Below the pieces are notes generated by a model. That model was not told the origin of the DNA. It saw only the letters and a program-made list of their open reading frames with translations, and ran no database searches. From positions 46,958,001-47,022,000 of the forward strand of contig NC_073358.2 of the NCBI RefSeq assembly GCF_027580225.2: a stretch of DNA of 64,000 nucleotides. Direction: 5' to 3'. The position numbers were made by a program, and so were the translations under genes. Below, piece by piece: positions 1 through 13,900 of this stretch (positions are counted from its first letter, which is position 1; each line of letters opens with the position of its first letter). Source of the stretch: Misgurnus anguillicaudatus (Eukaryota; Chordata; Actinopteri; Cypriniformes; Cobitidae).

Positions 1-94
1 AACTAATATTTCAATCGTTACAGATGACTTTGGTCTGTTGTTTTTAGAATAAAAATAGCAACAACATCCGGGCATTTACGCTGTTTACCTTAAC

Positions 95-310
95 CACGTG
101 TTATGGCGACAAGGGTGCGCGCCGCCGCCCTGACTTTGGCACGTGTCCTGATCGGTAACGCGCATTATCAAAAACAAGCGAAATGCCGTGAGCGCGGGTT
201 CTGCGTTTGTCTAGAGCACAAAGTCCGCTGAGATTGGCTCTTTGGGCGATCTCTCTCTGCTTCTGATTGGCTAGTCACCAATAACCTCAACCTGATTGGT
301 TGCCATGTCT
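95..310. promoter_or_regulatory. CCAAT/E-box cluster, candidate promoter
   Basis: There are two CACGTG E-boxes (95-100 and 140-145) in a GC-rich patch. Four CCAAT boxes follow within about 70 bases: ATTGG near 232, 266 and 294, and CCAAT near 277. Dense NF-Y sites of this kind mark proximal promoters. It could drive the most distal ypel1 leader exon or a divergent gene to the left of the window. Orientation cannot be settled from the sequence alone. Confidence 0.45.
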
Positions 311-1243
311 GTGGAAGGGAATGTCGTCACACTAACCCATATTTTTCTTCAACATGTTCGATGAAAACGTTGATGCGGATATCAAAACAAATCTCGGGAA
401 GCTCAGCGAGCGTCATTGTTGAATTTAGTTGCCAAAATTTCGCTAATAATCTACTTAGTTTTACATAGCGCGGATTATTACAGTTGCTTAAATTTGAAAT
501 ACATAAACTTTATAATCGTAATTTTAATTATATTAACGAGGTGTGAAAACTCTAAATTCGTTGAGCTTTTTGAAATTGCTGTTTGGAAATTGCATAAAAA
601 CATAAGTAGGCTATGATTTATGTATTTTTTGTTGATTCGTTAGAAATTCCTAATTTGGGAAAGTGACACACCATATTCTTGCGTAGACTGCAAAGTATTT
701 GTGAATGAAAACCGGACCGATCTCAATGTTAGTGCGTGGGGCGCACGCTAATAGCGACCTCCGCCTCGACGTGACCTAATCTCAGTCTCATTCAAAAAAT
801 CCGCAGAGTAGCAGAAGAAATATGAATAGCTAAGTCTGAACAACAGCATCATCCTGTACCATCGTGAGACATGCGGGCATCACAGCAGCGCTCCTGAATG
901 AGAAACCCTGCAGTGGGGAGAACAGTTTATCCACGTCCACCCAAAAGGTATTGCATTGTGCATAGTACAACATTTGATATGGTTTCTTTTCAGATATTAT
1001 AATTCAGATATTGTAAACGCAAAACAAATGTTTGTTTTGATTGGGACATATGGTGTATTTGTCTGAGTGCTACAGCGAAGGTCACATTGGAGTGCTGTGT
1101 TTTTAAATTATACACAACCTTAACCTAAAAATCACGACGCAGTTAAGCGTAAAATCAGTTCATGTTTTTCTCTTTTTTTATTGTGTGTCCTTGGTAATAA
1201 TTGACTAGTGTTAGTGCTGGTTGCCAAGGCGCGGAGAAAGTGT

Positions 1244-1400
1244 TATAAAATGGGACGCAGAATAAAAACATATGACATCATCAGGACAGTGGCGGAGGCG
1301 ACGCGACAGACTTCCTTATTTAGCCAAAGACTTCAACATATTCAACGCCTTCGCTTCTGAAACTATTGATTATTGTTAGATCGTTTGCGTCCATCAGCAG
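1244..1400 (+). promoter_or_regulatory. ypel1: TATA-like promoter and candidate ypel1 non-coding exon
   Basis: TATAAAA at 1244-1250 is followed by about 125 bases of moderately GC-rich sequence. That ends in a good donor, CATCAGCAG|GTAACA, at 1400/1401. This layout fits a short non-coding first exon that splices to the acceptor at 4636. A CRE-like TGACATCATC lies at about 1273. No transcript evidence is available here. Confidence 0.4.
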
Positions 1401-3239
1401 GTAACACTTTCCTTGTTTTTAAAACGCGTAGCAGATGCTCTCTGACGCATAAAGATGAGGCCATTTCTTTAGTGGTGTCACTGATGTATTCAGCCATCCT
1501 GTGCATCATTCTGCATTGCTCTAAAACTGTCACTTTTGTGACGTTGACATGAATTACATTTGTTTGAATAGGTATTTTTATGTGTATTGTGTACTAAAAT
1601 ACATATTTGACATTCTGTGACATAAACTTTCATTACAGTTGGAATTCGAAAATTAGATTTGACTGCAATTAATTAATGCCAAAACTATTTAAAGATTACT
1701 CAATTTTTTAAATCTACTATAGCATCACTTTTCAAATTAAATCCATTTTAAACAGACAATATAGCCCTTTTTGTATTGGAACAAGATGAAAAATATTAAG
1801 CCTCATAATCTTGAGGTTACCTTGTATTTATTTACACATCCGGGATTGTTTTCGCTTTGCCGCTAGCCCCTCCCTCAAAGCGCACCTATTTGCTAGTTTG
1901 CACGCCCATCAATCGACGCTCCGCCCTTCTGCCGACGTCCGTGTCACAAAGCACCAAATCTATCACAAACACAAAGAGTGCAACAAAGGCTAGAGAAATG
2001 TACAGCTTAACCGATACACAAAATTGACAGTATTGAGGTCTCACGCGGAATCAACACCGAGACGAGACGACAGAAACCAAAAACAATTCACAAATCATAC
2101 TTTGAAGAAAAACATTCTGCTTCCCTATATAAAATCTATGCCAAACTTCGTATTGAGATCCAGTCCAGGTGGTAAGTTGAGCTATTCTGTTGGTTATATA
2201 CTCATATGTTTGATATATGAAAACATTGCTTTACAAGGCTTGTTTGTAAATTAACAACCACGATCAATACAACGTATACCGTCATCAAATAGCTGTTTAT
2301 GCTGCCTATTGTGTGCAAAAAACAAAATACTGTGTTTTGGCAATGAAAATAAACACTATTTTAATGTTGACATGGATGTTTGCAGAAATCACAACTCAAT
2401 TTCGTTTCTATCACTCTGCGCTTCCTGGTTTTATAACAAAGCGCGTGCAGAGTCTTTGTTTTGTATCCACGTTGGTCGCAGTTTCTTTGTTGTTCCCTCT
2501 GAAAGGTCTCGCTGACAAGAATCAGTTTGCAGCTTTTGTCACTGGTGGCTTATTGTTGTCTTACACGAACTACTAAATCCCTTCTGATAATGTCTTACTT
2601 TGTTGTTTGTCACTTTATAGAGAAGTAAAGAAAGGGAACAAATTGATGCTTATGCGGAAAAAGTTGCGTTTAACAACTGACACGATAATGTTGTTACATG
2701 ACTGACCAGCAACTTTAACGTGTGTAAGGTTTTTAAAAGCAAGAATTATAAGAGTTATTGTTTGCTAAACCTTAATCCGACCACACAGTCGTCACTTTAC
2801 CTCATGATTAGCTGTATCCGTTCAGGTTAACACGCGCTCGTGAACCTCTTTTGTCTGATTGGTGAACGTTTTTCACATTTATTATTTTCCTGATTTACCT
2901 TGTGATTTATACGCTTAATTTATTCCCATTTGGTTAAAGTAGCCACATAACAGATTGAACGATAACTTAATATGTTAACATGATTTTTGTAATTGAATGT
3001 TTAATATGTATACCTTTTTAAATGAATTTCCCTATTATTAAACTTTAGACTATTGAAACGCGATGTAGCTATAACTGGTTTCATTTGTATAAAACTCATA
3101 TTTCATACACAATTTGTTTGCGTTCACAATACAATTCGCCTTAATGAATCTCATTGGTAACTAATTACTGGTAGATATTACTAATCTTTTGTGTTCTGAA
3201 TACGAATTTGTGATATTTATATAAGGATCGTGTGCTCTT

Positions 3240-3480
3240 ATAGCTGCAGTATTTACAGGTAAACAAGCCCTCATTTTCACCGTGACGCGGGCCACATTGC
3301 GCGTCCTGCTCGTGTGCGCGCGCGCGCCACAGCAGAGCGCGCGCTTTGTTGGCAGGTTTGCGCTTCCTGTGCTATGGCGGAAGTGTCTGTGTTTTTCTAT
3401 CGCGTTGTGTTGTTGGTCTCCTCGTTAGCGCATCATATGAGTTTCCTGTTATTTGGTGATTTGTGTGCGTAAAATGATAA
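3240..3480. promoter_or_regulatory. CpG-rich patch with alternating CG, candidate alternative promoter
   Basis: This local CpG-rich island stands out from the AT-rich surroundings. It contains a CGCGCGCG run (about 3317-3326) and an ATGGCGGAAGTG at 3374 that combines YY1-like and ETS-like cores. It could be an internal promoter or enhancer of ypel1. No donor site was assigned with confidence. Confidence 0.3.
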
Positions 3481-3966
3481 ACGCTTAAAAGTAGGCAATG
3501 CAAAACCACACATTTGCATGTGTAAAAGTGGCTCATTACTTTACATTCTCTAAAAATGAGCTAGTAATAATGTTTGCAAAGTTTGTGTCTTCCAACTAAA
3601 GTTTGTTTTGTTAACACTGTTAGTGGGTATTGTATATTTTTAGTGCTGAACTTTTTGCCCCCTCCGCAAAAAGTACTGTGACGTAACAGAATCACGTGGT
3701 AATAGAATGGTACTTTGTTAAATACAGTGGTACTGTGTAAAATCATGCTTTTTCGATAAGTGCCAATGTAAGAATTAACCTAACACAAATAATTCAATAC
3801 TTGAGAAGTGTTTTGGCCATCTAGGAATAAAAAGTCTTATCTAGTAAAATGCAAATGTTGTCTACAGTGGCATTAAAGTGAATGTAAGCATGGTCCTCTT
3901 GGTGCACAGGCCATCTAAACAACTGCCTAAACAACGATTGTTGGCTTAAAGTCAAATATGCATTTT

Positions 3967-4392
3967 TTAAAGGGGATATATCATGAAAATCTGACTTTTT
4001 TCATGTTTAAGTGCTATAATTCTATCAAGTGCAGTGATATAATTCTATCAACCTAGAAAATGTGAAAAAAACCGTTTTGGTAAAAAAAACTTTGCAAGCA
4101 TGTGGAAAAAAATAGGTCATTGAAATTTGGCTCTGCTTATGATGTCAGAAGGGGATAATACCGCCCCTTAATCTGCACTATCCAACCACGGCACTGCCAT
4201 TTATGTCATTTGGATTTTAAAGGACACACCCAAAAATGACAAATTTTTGCTCACATCTACAAAGTGGCAGTTTTAACATTTTATAATAAATTATCTATAT
4301 GGTATTTTGAGCTAGAGTTTCACATATGTATTCTGGTGACACCAAATATTTATTTGACATCTTAAAAAAGTCTTGTGAAATGTCCCCTTTAA
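3967..4392. mobile_element. TTAA-type non-autonomous element, family A copy 1
   Basis: Terminal inverted repeats begin TTAAAGGGGATAT and end ATGTCCCCTTTAA, with TTAA on both flanks. The interior (TTTAAGTGCTATAATT and TCCAACCACGGCACTGCC) recurs at 34451-34866 (inverted) and 53857-54818. No coding capacity is seen. The TTAA target fits piggyBac-like or Kolobok-like mobilisation. Confidence 0.75.
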
Positions 4393-4636
4393 CTTGAGGG
4401 AAAATTGTTTTTCACACTTCATCAGTCACACAGTGCCTCGCAGGCTGATATAAGGCTTAACCCATCAAGAATAAATAAGAAAATAATTGTTTTTGTTAAT
4501 ATCTGATTTCATCCCTCATTTGCTCATGCTTTGTATTTTTGCAATCTTAATGACTGTTTCTAAAGCTTTACCTTTATTTTTAAAATTAGCCGGCTACCCA
4601 TGAATAAGCTCTTTGTCTCCCCCCGTCTTATTGCAG

Positions 4637-4924
4637 GTCGTATTTTCTCCCGTGGTGTTTGTGTGGAGCGTGCCACACACCCACTCCACAACAACGACGG
4701 CTTTTGCTTGCATCTTCCAGTGTTTCTTCTGTCAGCAAGTTCAGCGGAGCTGCAACTCGTCCAGCGCCAGCCCTGAAGAAACCAGCGAGGAGCATCACGA
4801 CTGTGAGATGGTGAAGATGACAAAGTCCAAGACTTTCCAGGCTTACCTGCCCAACTGTCACAGAACCTACAGCTGCATCCACTGCCGGGCGCACCTCGCC
4901 AATCACGATGAGCTCATCTCAAAG
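4637..4924 (+). CDS. ypel1: ypel1 first coding exon (with 5' UTR)
   Basis: An acceptor (TTATTGCAG, ending at 4636) opens the exon. Bases 4637-4807 are 5' UTR and 4808-4924 encode residues 1-39, ending ...HDELISK. A donor GTCAGT follows at 4925, and the phase is 0. Residues C23 and C26 form the first zinc-binding pair. The acceptor just upstream of the ATG implies at least one separate non-coding 5' exon. Confidence 0.93.
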
Positions 4925-7900
4925 GTCAGTAGCTAAATGGTTAAACATAACAATGCTACAAACATTCTTTTTTTTTCAAAAGTCGCTTTTACACTAACAA
5001 ACTATGTTTATATCAAGTAGTGATGTTAGCTGCTAAGACCTTTGTTGCTATTTATATCTATATGCTGTAGGGCTGTGCAAATATATTGTTTTAGCATCAA
5101 CACCACAATATGTACATCCACAATAATTGCAGAACATGCTATGTAGTAAGGCAAACATATATCAGTCTACAATATTCATATATTTACATAACTATTTTTC
5201 TAAAGTTGCAGAAGAGGACTTAGTTTGCAGCACTTCGATCTCCGGTGCAGTAATATTGACAGAAGTTTGAGCGAGAGGTGGAGTAGTCAGACGTGATGAA
5301 GCAAACTAAGTGCTCTTCCGCCATACAATATAGTTCTCATTTTTAATCTGCTGAAAAAATCACTACATTTTATTTTGTGCCACCATACTTACTCGTGTAA
5401 ATCCTCATGTATCAGTCTTTAAATAGAGAAAACATGGAAGTGTTTGGTAGCTTCTAAATTCATCCCTGTTTGGATCCTAAGGAATGAATGGGGCTAGGCT
5501 AAATGCTAACACATTCACGACACGCTGTCAAAGATTAAGTGCACGCATTGAAAAAAATAGGTATGCATTAATTTGTCTAAGTTGAGATAAGAACATAGGA
5601 AAATATTAAAAAACGGTGGTGTTTTCCTTTAAGTATAATCGATTCTTTTCAAATAGAGCTATTCAAGACATCTGATAAACCCACCTACATCCAAATCATC
5701 GTAATATATCGCAGGAAAACGAAAATATCGCAGTGCAAGGTTTCCCACAGTACAGACACATCAATAAAGTTACCAAGCACTGGTGTTTAATCATTATTTA
5801 ACGACATAGTAATGTCAAGTTTCAATAGCTTAAATGTAACAAGCAACTTTTCGGTTTGTAATATGTAGATCACAACTTAAGTGTCATTTTACTGCTTTAA
5901 ATTGTGCAGCTCACCCACACACACATCTCTAACTGTGGGTTCACACCAGCCGCGTTTGAGGCGTCAAATTTATGTCTACCGCGTCTAGTTTGCCGCTCAA
6001 ACATTTTGAGTTTTCTCACTTCATTCACACGTAAAAGCCATGAAATTCTAGTCATTGAGACATTCACGCAGAAATTCATTTCATGGGAGGGGCTTCTGCG
6101 ACTGTAATCCTGTAATCACGTCACTACTAAAGCAAGCCTCTTATTGGTTAACATGCCGCATTTTTCCGCCAAAGTTACAACTCGCGTGTTTCCTGCTGCA
6201 ATTCTCAATTTGCGGCGTTCGCGTGAACTAGACGCACAATTGAGACCAAATCGCATCTACTGCACTGCACTAAACGCCTCATTTGCGCGTAAGACGCATC
6301 TTCACATTGACTTAACATTGAAATCACTTGCGCTTGACGCCTCTACCGTGGCTGGTGTGAACGCAGCATTACAGCGTCTTTGGAAACGTTTTCACAACTA
6401 AATAAAGTTTTTTGAATATCGCCCTGTTGGCCTGCTACATGCTATCAGTCACGTCCTTGCTTAATCCTGTATTGTATCCCCTGACGGCACCCATAATAGG
6501 TTTACCAGCTTAACTGAGGTGTGCGTTCTTGTTTATGGTATACAGTGAAACCACACAAGACGCTTTGCATCTCATTCGGTGGATAGAGCAGGATGTGTTC
6601 ACACAGGGCACACGTGCCTCTCGCCCAGATGGCTAAGCTGTTAACGCCACTGCAAGAGATGATCCATTTCCCAGTGTGCACAGCACCTGTCAGGATCATT
6701 CACACCCTCTTGTAGCTCAGACAGGATCTTGTGGTTAAGAACAGGTGTTTAAGTTTACCTGTTTTGGTTTCTTGTTTTTCGAGGAATTAAATCTGGATTA
6801 TTTGGATTTTCATTTTCACAAAGCAGTAGCATCGCGTAGCTTATTAATGTGTCATAAATCCAATGTTGTCCTGTAAGTTTTTATTAGTTGCTAAGTGATC
6901 CAGTGATGTTTTATGGATCGCAGTGGAATGTTGGTTAACTTGTATTTCCATTATTTATTTAGTGCCTGTCTGTTGTTATTTTAAGTTCATGGATCGCCTT
7001 AATGTACAGTGATGCAATATTTAAGCCTTCTCTGATAATAGGAAGATTACATTGGCTTCCAATTGGTCATTAGTCCACCCAAACAAACAAAAAATACAAA
7101 AATCCAACCCAACACGTTTCCATGTCTTTAGAATCTACTGTACATTTTTAGAAAGCTATGACGTGCAATGATGATAGAGTATAAATACACACACAGACTA
7201 AAAAAAGATGTTTGGAGGTCAGCTAAAAGTTCCTGACTTTTTTTGCACACAGATTAATTGACTTGGCCATGCCATGTGTACTCCACTTAGACGTCCACTT
7301 TTGGACATGAAGGTAGGCCAAGGGCAAACTTAAAGGGATAGTTGACCCCAAAATGAATATTTTGTCATGGTCTACTCAAGTTATTTTCCATGGGACACGA
7401 AAGATTCGGTTTCATTTCAACTGTTTAGTCAGCTGTCACTCACTAATATTTTGAATATTATCTCCTGTTTGCGTTCCACGGAAGAAAGGTAGTCATACGG
7501 GTTTGGATCGGCATAAGGGTGGGACGAATTTTTGTGTTTCAGCTTCCCTGAAACCTTCATAAAAGTCTCCTCCGCATCGGCCATCATCCATGGATAGGAT
7601 TGTTTGTGTCCGAGTAAAATCATCAATGCTCTTAGCTCTTAAAAAATACCACATGCTCCAGGGATGTGTGTCACTAAGGGTGGGAAAAGGTTTGGCTACG
7701 GCTGCACTGTCCTGTCCTGTATACTTATTTCTCTGTGTCATCACAGTGCCAAGAATTGCCTGTTAAGCTAATTATGTCATTTGGGAAGGGTGATAGTGTG
7801 GATACAGCATTTTTTCAGAGGGTACTGCAAACTAAGTGTTCCTATTATGGCACACATCTTCATTTCATTAACAAATGGGCCTACTCAATGCCAGGTCGTA

Positions 7901-10900
7901 TATTATGAAAGACACACTGTTTCAACTGGAAATTGCATAAAGGGGTTGAATAGGCATATTTTGTAGATATCCTGACATTAAGTTGGTACCTTGTGTAAAA
8001 GGTGACCCACTTTTTTATAGAATGGGCAGCTTTGTTAGTTCTTGAAAGAGGAAAATAGTTGTGGCCTTTGGTTTTAAAAGTTAAAAAATAGGTCAATTCA
8101 ATTACAACACTCTTTCATTTTTTCCAGGTTGCCATCATCATGGCTAAAAGGCATCTTTGGGTGTCTACTTGTTGTTTTTGTTGCGCACTCAAATGATTTA
8201 TTAATTATGGCGAATGCCCTATTGATGAAAGAGGGTGTGTGTCAGCCTACCAATGCCTTAGCCATTTTTTATAAACATAGAGGAAAGGTATCAAGGTGTC
8301 TTGCATTATGTTTTCTGAAACGTGCCAAGAATTGGAGCAACATTTGCAGGGATTAGCACACCCAAAGCAAGCCAACGAAAGCCAGGACCCTCATGCTGAA
8401 TTATTGGATCAGCTTCAGACATGACTGATGGTATGCAGACAGTATTGTGGAAAGACTAAGCTAAGGGTCTGCTGCAGTAAGTCATTGTGGGGCACCCCAC
8501 TGGCTCACAGATTGATAACCCATCTGCTCCAGAGATCTGATATTGGGCTGTAACTCACTACATCCAGATCTTCAGGAACAGTCTTAAATATTTGTACGGC
8601 ACAGTGAGGAAGTTTTTACATGGTTCACCTCCAAAATATATTTATTGGTGGATGACGGGCATATTTGCTCTGTTACACTTTTGACACAAGGCTGTTTCAA
8701 AAGATTGGCACCAAATCATGCTGCCTTCTGAGTTATCTTCTTTTGGCCAGATTCTAAGGCCGGTAAAGATAAGGCAATCCCAGAATGCATTGTGCCAGTT
8801 GAATGGAAAAATAAATCCATGATGTGGACAAAGTGTACCTATTTCATTGTTAAAAAAGTTATTTTGTGTATTTGGTATAATACAATGTGTTTGCGTGGTT
8901 TATGTTAAAAAACATTATTTTCCACATACCGTACATTTTTTTACTTGACGGTAGGGGGTTCTAGTAGACCAATCACAGCGCTTGCGGTCCGTGTAGAACT
9001 GACGCACTGTTAAAAATTTGGCGAATTGCACGTCAGGCTACGGATAACCTATGGCGCAGCTACGGCATAGACTATTACTATAGAGTATAAATTGGACTTT
9101 AGGTTTTGTAGCAGAGCCCTCATCTGCACCTGTTTGTTGACATGGTTTCTGTAAGTTATTTACTTCTTCTGTCTTACTAAATTGGATTAACTCACCCTTC
9201 GATCAGCTCTTAACCGCTCAGGTAATGATTGAAGAGAATTAGAACAAGCCCGGCATTGACTGTGACTTGTCTCAGAGCCAGTTGACTTTGATAAGAGCAG
9301 AAAATGACCCACTTGTTCTGTTTTAACAACAGTAATCTCAGGTTACATTAGTAGAAAAGTTCAGAGCAGCAGGAGAAACAAAATAGTTTGACTGTCAGCT
9401 GTGCCTGTCTGTAGCCAATAGATAAATGAAGAAAGACGTAGATGCATGACAGAATGGGTGGTTTTGTTTTTAATCCAGCAGACATTTTGAATAAAGGTCT
9501 TCTCTTTGATGTTCAGGGTCATGAGAGAATAATTCACTTTGAAGTGGGTCGATAATACTGGTTAATGATGCAGTAATGAACCAATACCATAAACCTCCTG
9601 ACCTGTTATAAAAGGTTCACGCATTAATGCCACACTCAAATTCTTGTGACTGAGGTAAATGTAGTAATATTTGACTGGCCCTGGATTAGAGCTGGGCAAA
9701 AAATTGTCTGTGATTCTCATGCGTATCTCATCAGTCAAACCGGTCGGTGATTAGTAGTAAATCATCATCACCTGCTTTTAGATGGAGCGGCATTTACTAC
9801 ACAAAGCCGTATTTTACAGAGAAGATAGGAAAAATTCCTACAATTATGAACGTGATTTTGCGATCTTCTCTGTGAAATTCGTCTTTGTGTAGTAAATGGC
9901 GCTCCAGCTGAAAGCAGGTGATGGCGTTTTACTACTAATCACCAAACCGGCTTTACTGATGAGATGCTCATGAGAATCGCAGGCGATTTTTTTTCCTGGA
10001 TTTTTTTAATTAATATACTTTATATATGAGATAACTGCATTTTTAAAATGTTTGTCAAAACATGTTTATTATTATGTCATCATGTTTTTATTGTGCAACT
10101 TAGCTGTATTTTTTCATTTATAAAAGGCTTAAAGGCTTAAAAAAAATCCAGATAATTTACTCACCACCATGTCATCCAAAATGTTGATGCCTTTCTTTGT
10201 TCATTCGAGAAGAAATTATGTTTTTTGAGGAAAACATTACAGGATTTTTCTCATTTTAATGGACTTTAATAGAGCCCAACACTTAATACTTAACTCAACA
10301 CTTAACAGTTTTTTCAACGGAGTTTCAAAGGACTCTAAACGATCCCAAACGCGGCATAAGGGTCTTATCTAGCAAAACGATTGTCATTTTTGACAAGAAA
10401 AATAAAAAATATGCACTTTTAAACCACAACTTCTCGTCTAGGTTCGGTCCTGTGATGCGCCAGCGCGACCTCACGCAATACATCATTACGTCAAGAGGTC
10501 ACAGAGGACAAACGCGAAACTCCGCCCCAGTGTTTACAAGTGTGGAGAAAGAGGACTGTTCCAACATTGTTGTATGCGGAATGTTACTAATTAATATCAT
10601 TGTGTCAGTTTATTGTTTAAAATGGTCCGCAAATGTGCATTTCATATATGTAACACGTGACCTCTCTACGCATTTACGTGAGGTCGCGTTGGCGCTTTTC
10701 AGGACCGGACCTAGACGAGAAGTTGTGGTTTAAAAGTGCATTTTTTTCTTGTCAAAAATGACAATTGTTTCGCTAGATAAGACCCTTATGCCTTGTTTGG
10801 GATCGTTTAGAGTCCTTTGATACTCCGTTGAAAAAAACTGTTAAGTGTTGCGTTAAGCATTAAGTGTTGGGCTCTATTAAAGTCCATTAAAATGAGAAAA

Positions 10901-13900
10901 ATCCCGCAATGCCCCCCCCAAAAAACACAATTTCCTCTCGACCGAACAAAGAAAGACATCAACATTTTGGATGACATGGTGGTGAGTAAATTATCTGGAT
11001 TTATTTTTAAGAAAATTGACTAATCCTTTAAATCAAAACAAACCAACTTATTGTCATCTTTACATGAAATTCTTATTTTCAGTTTAATAGACGTACAATA
11101 ATGGATCCATACTTCATTGCATCTGAAAGTTCACCTAAATAGCATCATCATAATGAAGAAAGTTAAAGGATCATTAATTTCTTTAAAGTGGGATGTATCC
11201 CCTGGCAAATATGAGCGAAATGCCAAATCTCAGTGTTTCCTTCATGATTCCAGTAGCTCGAGCATGCAACACTTGCCGAATTATCCTCAAGCCATGTCAA
11301 GAACCTGGAAGAAACAAATTATTCAGGACAGTAGAGATGAAATTTTGTTGCAAAAAAGGATTGAACGTTAAAATGTGCAATGTGTACGATTCACATTGTA
11401 CAAAATGTATCCACGTTACAATACTTGCACATAACACGTATTAAACACAGTGCTATGCAGTTGTTATTCGACCTGAATGTTTCCCAGCACCATGGCATGC
11501 AGCTTCTGTCATTATGACATAATAACAGAGGCAGATCTGTAATTAAATCTCATTGATCTGGCTCTTATGCATTCTCTGATTCCTCTCCCCTTATTGCATT
11601 GTGCACTTACCACTATTATTGTAGCCACAGCCAGATTTACTTGTCCCACAATGTAAAACGCCACAGGGGGAGGCCTTTCATTGTGTCAGTGTGACTATAA
11701 AATTACCAGTTTGCATTCAGTCCTTGCTGGTTAAATACTGCTCGCCGAGTGCAGACAGTCACTGTGGGCTTTAACGCTCTTTATTAGGCTTGTTGTTCTG
11801 AACTCGGGTCATCACAGTGGAAAAGTAAAGCCGATTCACTCATGTCTCAGCTCTGGTGAGCAGCTGGTTAAAAGGATCGTGCATGCTGTAAACCAAATGC
11901 TTGCTTTAAAAACAAAAATGCATTTGTGCAATTCAATAAAATGCATGCAAATGTGCATATTTGGAAAACTAGCTGCCTACTTCATATGCGTCTATCAACA
12001 GCTTTTCTACTTTAATATGCTTTTGCTAAAAACAGACTGACTTTTCATGACTGAGTGCCCTAATGTATATTTTCAAAGTCTCCACTGTGTATTATTACTT
12101 TCTCTTTTTGCAAACGCAAGCTCATTGCTCATACTTGGAGATGAAATCTTAAAGTATTAAACTTGGGTACGCATCTGGTGCTAGGGCTGTCATAGATTTT
12201 TTTTGTTTGTTCATGAAATAATTTTGTTAACACGTTGTAATTATTTAAATTAAATCTTTTGCAAGATTAAAAACTTAAAATCAGTAAAAAACAGGCTCAT
12301 ATTAGGACTGGACCATGTCTGTAGTGACTGCAAAAAAATCTATTCCTTACAGATCTTGAAGAATAGCATCTTTCACTTCCCTAAATTTGGAATTGCTGTT
12401 TTGGAAATTTATGTTTTACCTGGCAATTCATACTGCTTATCAAAGTTTTGCTGCATTTCTTTAAATGCTGTTTTTTCACTGTATTAAATGGCTTTGCAAT
12501 CAGTCAAGGAGCGCCATCAGATACGGTCTATGTTATACAGGCGCTGCAGCTCCCCCTTGTGTTTATTAGAGAGCTATGCAATCATTGCGGTGATCTGAAA
12601 TCATTGTGATAAAGTCAAACAATCACAATGAAATGATTATTTAATAATTGTGACAGCCCTGGTGCCGTACCTTAAATCTGACAGCTTGTTGTGAGGTGTG
12701 ATAAAACATTTACAAGCAACTAGACTTATGACCTGCAGTACTAAGTCTCATAAACTTGAAGTGAATAAAGGGGGACCTAAGGTGTATTTAAAGATCAGAA
12801 TTTTTGTGACTTGGCCTGTTTTGTCTTGGGCCAGTAAGCAGCCACATAGTTGCATTGCAGAACCCTGACAACTACCCACAAAACTTCAGCACTGCGACAA
12901 CAGCTTTTGCATGGACATGAACCCAAGAGGGTCTAGCTGCAGTAGTTGCACTTTAATTCTCAGACTTGCACTCTCAGACACATGCACTTATTGACAGTGA
13001 TGTCACATTCTTTGATGCACTTGTTGATGTTGCAACATCAATGTATTGTTGTCAATATATGCCTTTTACATTTTGTTAAAAAATTTTAATTTCTATATTA
13101 TACTGGTCTACGAATTGCAGATTTCGTGTTTAAACATTAGACTATTTAAAATAATTGTGGTATTACAGTATAACTTGCCAACCATGAAAGCATTTTGTCC
13201 ATATTTTTTCTTTTTTTGCAGTGAAAGTGGAGATGATAATGCTGTTGATCTATATAGCTATGTTAATGTATTGATGTACTTAACGGAATACTCTACTTTC
13301 ATAAGAAAAAAATCCCAATAATTTTCTCACCCTCATGTCATCCAATATGTTTTTGTCTTTTTTTGTTCAGTCGAGAATAAATTAAGTTTTTTGAGGAAAA
13401 CATTCCAGGATTTTTCTCCATAAAGTGGACTTTAGTGGACCTCATCAGTTTACAGTTTTAATGCAGTTCAAAATTAAAATTTTCAAGGAAGCTTTAAAGG
13501 GCTCTAAATGATCCCAACTGAGGCACAAGGGTCCAATCTAGCATCATTTTTGCCAAAAAACAAAAAGCACTTCTCTTCTTGCACTAGCAGTGTAACATGC
13601 CAGTGCGACATTGTCACAGTCCTTCACGGGTCCATTTTTGAAGACACGCTTCTGCCTGTACCTGCAAATTTCAGCACCAGATCCAACCCGTCACCCGTGA
13701 TGATATCAAAATTAAATCCGCATTTGCCTGGACCCGTTAATATTTGGCCCATAACCTGACCCGCACACGCAATTAAAGTGCTTTATTTTTTATCTCGTAC
13801 CTCTCTCAACATCACAACAGCGCCATGAATGGGCTAATGAAACAGGCTAAAGTGTGCTTTGTTTTGCGCCATTCAAGTAGCCTACCATCGGCACCTAAAT

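Larger units (their letters stand above)
1..4636. other. ypel1 upstream and leader region
   Basis: Apart from the candidate promoter patches and the TTAA element at 3967-4392, I see no protein-coding sequence. The small frames (66-87 codons at 416, 1811, 2024 and 2313) have no recognisable domains and are AT-rich chance frames. A possible further non-coding exon ends at AAAAG|GTATTG near 947. Confidence 0.5.

Noticed and set aside
4560..4906. Minus-strand frames of 87 and 92 codons
   Set aside because: They are antisense shadows of the ypel1 first coding exon.
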